Source: JAZQHR01 sp045540695
GTDB lineage: Bacteria > Bacillota > Clostridia > UMGS1810
Direction: 5' to 3'
Assembly: GCA_045540695.1 (NCBI GenBank)
Contig: JAZQHR010000083.1
Span: 1-45,485 of the forward strand
DNA length: 45,485 bases
Each line of letters opens with the position of its first letter. Position 1 is the stretch's first letter. The notes under the pieces are model-generated. The model was given only the letters and a program-made list of their open reading frames with translations. It did not search any database and was not told the DNA's origin. The translations under genes were made by a program, and so were the position numbers. Positions 43,425-45,485 of this stretch are shown one piece after another.

Positions 43425-44618
43425 AAATTTGATTTTTTCGCCGTCAAGCTTTACAGTTACGGTGCCGTCGTTAACACCAGTAGACCCAAGCTTACCTATA
43501 GAAACTATTCCTTCCATGTTTTCAAAGGCAAATATATCAAATTCTTCAGAATATGCTATATTCATATACTCGTCAAGAGGAACTATTGTTTCACCAGTTA
43601 TGCTTACTATTCCTATGCTGTCCCATGATGTATCCGTTACCAATATATATTTATCGTTACAAACTTTCATTGCAATAAGCTCTGGGTCACTAAATATCAC
43701 ATTATCATCTTCATCAACCACATAACCGTCACTTGTATCGTCCTGTGCTATGAAATATTTTTCGTCAATTACGCCCTCTACATTTATAGCCGTATAAGGT
43801 ATACCCCAGGTTTGGCTATAGTTTTCGTATATTTCAGCATCTAAAGCATTTCCGTCCATATCATATATATAGATATATAATGTGTCTGCTGCTTCGTCAA
43901 GATAATTAACGTCTATAGCATTATACATACGGAATCTTGCTTCACCCTCAATTTCTGCTATTACACTTCCGTCAAGTGCTCTTATATAGCTCATACCTGA
44001 TGCTTCGTCATAGTATAGATATCTGTCAGTTGCAGGAAGGATAGTAATATTTTCTATCTCTTCTCCTTCTACAATAACATTTCCGTCGTAGTCGATAAGT
44101 GCAACACGGTTACCATTATCATCGTAAGCTAAAATAGTTCCCATGCTATAAAAGCTGCCATAGGTTCCGTATGGTACTATTTCATTTTCATTAGCATCGA
44201 TAATTGCGTATCTATACATACCATCTATGTCTTTTATAACGGCAAAACGGTCTTTATTTAATACAATAATCTCATCATAAACGCCTTCAGGTATTACTGT
44301 ATTTCCATCCATGTCCATAACGCCATAATTACCGTTATTATAATAAGATATATAGCCATTATCATCAATCATAGTAAAATAATTGTTTGTAGGCTCAACT
44401 ACATATCCTTCATCATTTACAACTGCTGCATAGTAATTGTCCTCATCATCATATCCGTGTATTATAAATCCGTATGGTGTTGAATCGTATATATATTCTG
44501 AAACACCGAGTACAGAGTTCATAATCCAGTTAATATTACTTGCTAGTGCAACTGTGCTTGTTGATGCTAAAATGCATACAACTAAAATCATTGACAAATA
44601 AAATTTTAATCTTTTCAT
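43119..44618 (-). CDS. Secreted WG-repeat protein with CuAO-N stalk (copy B)
   Basis: A 499-residue paralogue of the downstream gene, with an identical 29-residue signal region and, from the FDQTPI segment onward, a stalk domain differing at one residue. The WG-like repeat region (about 35-375) is alignable but clearly diverged (for example VALIDYDGNVIV, YAIIDANENEIV), and is richer in Asp and Tyr. The stop codon of the upstream O-antigen-ligase-like gene overlaps its start as ATGA, so the two are translationally coupled. A link to surface polysaccharide is inferred from that coupling. The role of the repeats is unknown. Confidence 0.88.
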   Translation of the reverse strand: MKRLKFYLSMILVVCILASTSTVALASNINWIMNSVLGVSEYIYDSTPYGFIIHGYDDEDNYYAAVVNDEGYVVEPTNNYFTMIDDNGYISYYNNGNYGVMDMDGNTVIPEGVYDEIIVLNKDRFAVIKDIDGMYRYAIIDANENEIVPYGTYGSFYSMGTILAYDDNGNRVALIDYDGNVIVEGEEIENITILPATDRYLYYDEASGMSYIRALDGSVIAEIEGEARFRMYNAIDVNYLDEAADTLYIYIYDMDGNALDAEIYENYSQTWGIPYTAINVEGVIDEKYFIAQDDTSDGYVVDEDDNVIFSDPELIAMKVCNDKYILVTDTSWDSIGIVSITGETIVPLDEYMNIAYSEEFDIFAFENMEGIVSIGKLGSTGVNDGTVTVKLDGEKIKFDQTPIIKEGRTLVPMRAIFEAFGADIYWDDATKTVTSNFNGITVTLKIGSNVLKVNDKEITLDVPAEILNGRTIVPVRAISEAFECNVDWDDATKTVLITR

Positions 44619-45485
44619 TGGTTTTCCCCTTTCAACTTATAAAGAATTTTGCCCAAAAATGATGTTTTATCAACAGCATCATTAACGATAGTTTTCGCTT
44701 TATCTGCTATTTTCCCATCATACTCAGCTACTATATAATCCCTTAGTGTGGTATTGTACGGCTGAGATTCAAGGCATTTTAAAAGATATTTTTCACCTCC
44801 GCCATCGGCTATAGAATGATAAAGAATCATTTCCGTAGTCAAATATTTATATTTATTAAATGATACATTTGTATCAGTATTTCCTTCTGTGTATAAAACA
44901 GTTGCATAGCTTCTTTGAGCATTCATAGATGATTTTAGGCTTAAGCTGTTTTCGTAGCTATGACTAATATTTCGGAATGAATCCCCCCTAGCAATGCTAT
45001 TTTGAAATACATTTATCCTAATCAAACCAACAGTTAGGAAAATCATAACCGCACATGCAACGATGCAAAATATATTTTTAAATATTGGTTTTATGGTATA
45101 TTTATTTTCGTCCTTGTCACTTTCAAGCGAAAAAACAAGTAATATATTTAGTGCCATAAATGAAAGTGTAAAATCCAGCATTGAATGAGCAAGAATCATA
45201 AATGTTATAAGTGCATAGTCTTTATTCTTTTTGATTTTTTTAAATTCCACAAAGCAAGCCGCAGCAAAAAATATCACACCTATAAATCCAGAATTAACGC
45301 CTATGGCAACTATGCTGCTATGTAATGCTTCTGCGTTATAAAACCCTGTTTGATAATAATGTCTGGCAGTTCCCCACCACCCTGCACCTATACCAAACAC
45401 AGGATTGTCAATCATACAAAGTATTCCATCATATATATGAAGAAGTCTTTCTAAAAATGTTCCACTACTTTCAATTATACGATTT
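44615..45485 (-). CDS. O-antigen ligase/polymerase-like membrane protein, C-terminal part
   Basis: The frame is open to the right edge, so the N-terminal part is missing. The visible portion starts NRIIESSGTFLERLLH and continues to MIDNPVFGIGAGWWGTARH, the conserved Arg...NP-x-x-G-x-G-x-G segment of Wzy/WaaL-type proteins. Three or four membrane helices follow (SSIVAIGVNSGFIGVIFF, ALITFMILAHSMLDFTLSF, IFCIVACAVMIFLTVGLI), and then about 130 soluble residues of TPR-like character. Relatives polymerise or ligate lipid-linked glycans at the outer face of the membrane. The last base pair of its stop overlaps the next gene's start. Substrate unknown. Confidence 0.78.
   Translation of the reverse strand, partial: NRIIESSGTFLERLLHIYDGILCMIDNPVFGIGAGWWGTARHYYQTGFYNAEALHSSIVAIGVNSGFIGVIFFAAACFVEFKKIKKNKDYALITFMILAHSMLDFTLSFMALNILLVFSLESDKDENKYTIKPIFKNIFCIVACAVMIFLTVGLIRINVFQNSIARGDSFRNISHSYENSLSLKSSMNAQRSYATVLYTEGNTDTNVSFNKYKYLTTEMILYHSIADGGGEKYLLKCLESQPYNTTLRDYIVAEYDGKIADKAKTIVNDAVDKTSFLGKILYKLKGENQ

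Noticed and set aside
41575..44618. Insertion sequence causing the tandem duplication
   Set aside because: No transposase, inverted ends or target duplication were found; it looks like a simple gene duplication.

Overview
The window looks like chromosomal DNA of an anaerobic, low-GC Gram-positive bacterium of class Clostridia, probably a gut or fibre-degrading type. The evidence is strong AGGAGG-type ribosome sites, frequent GTG/TTG starts, [FeFe]-hydrogenase maturases, a pyrophosphate-energised ion pump, DnaD/DnaI-type replication proteins, and secreted proteins with copper-amine-oxidase-N stalk domains. I do not assign a genus. Most genes lie on the minus strand. I saw no tRNA, rRNA, CRISPR array or intact transposon.

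Layout. (1) 1-1750: start of a YeiH-like membrane protein and an FAD oxidoreductase behind a promoter and an unusual folded element. (2) 1760-7575: a five-gene catabolic operon (enolase-superfamily dehydratase, two cytosolic GH10 enzymes, SDR dehydrogenase, RraA-like protein). A divergent AraC regulator (7695-8543) faces it, with two 13-bp direct repeats 21 bp apart between them. (3) 8550-12300: small orphan protein, PHP-domain phosphoesterase, membrane pyrophosphatase. (4) 12604-17596: MATE exporter plus D-aminoacylase-type enzyme, divergent from a second AraC regulator, then an acyltransferase-3 membrane protein. (5) 17717-21457: a very large secreted RCC1/Ig-like protein, preceded by a roughly 215-nt folded RNA with its own promoter and terminator. 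(6) 22022-29254: glycerate dehydrogenase, HydF, glycerate kinase, a lipid kinase, then TM1266 regulator-HydE-HydG behind a leader that may be attenuated. (7) 29406-32502: polar amino-acid ABC importer plus HAD phosphatase. (8) 32619-39197: ddl-murI-DUF1934-argS-exported protein-S41 protease. (9) 39431-41491: DnaD and DnaI-like helicase loader, divergent. (10) 41575-45485: two tandem WG-repeat/CuAO secreted proteins coupled to the end of an O-antigen-ligase-like gene.

How it works together. Region 2 reads as a self-contained sugar-acid route: cytosolic GH10 enzymes release a sugar or sugar acid, the enolase-superfamily enzyme dehydrates it, the SDR oxidises or reduces the keto-acid, and the RraA-like protein may act as an aldolase. 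This chain is inference from family membership. Regions 5 and 10 supply surface-exposed proteins. Region 8 supplies cell-wall D-amino-acid precursors. Region 6 matures [FeFe] hydrogenase, although no hydrogenase catalytic subunit is in the window.

The least explained items are the folded RNA at 21543-21757, the folded element at 1585-1667, and the possible terminator/antiterminator leader of the hydrogenase-maturase operon at 29274-29366.
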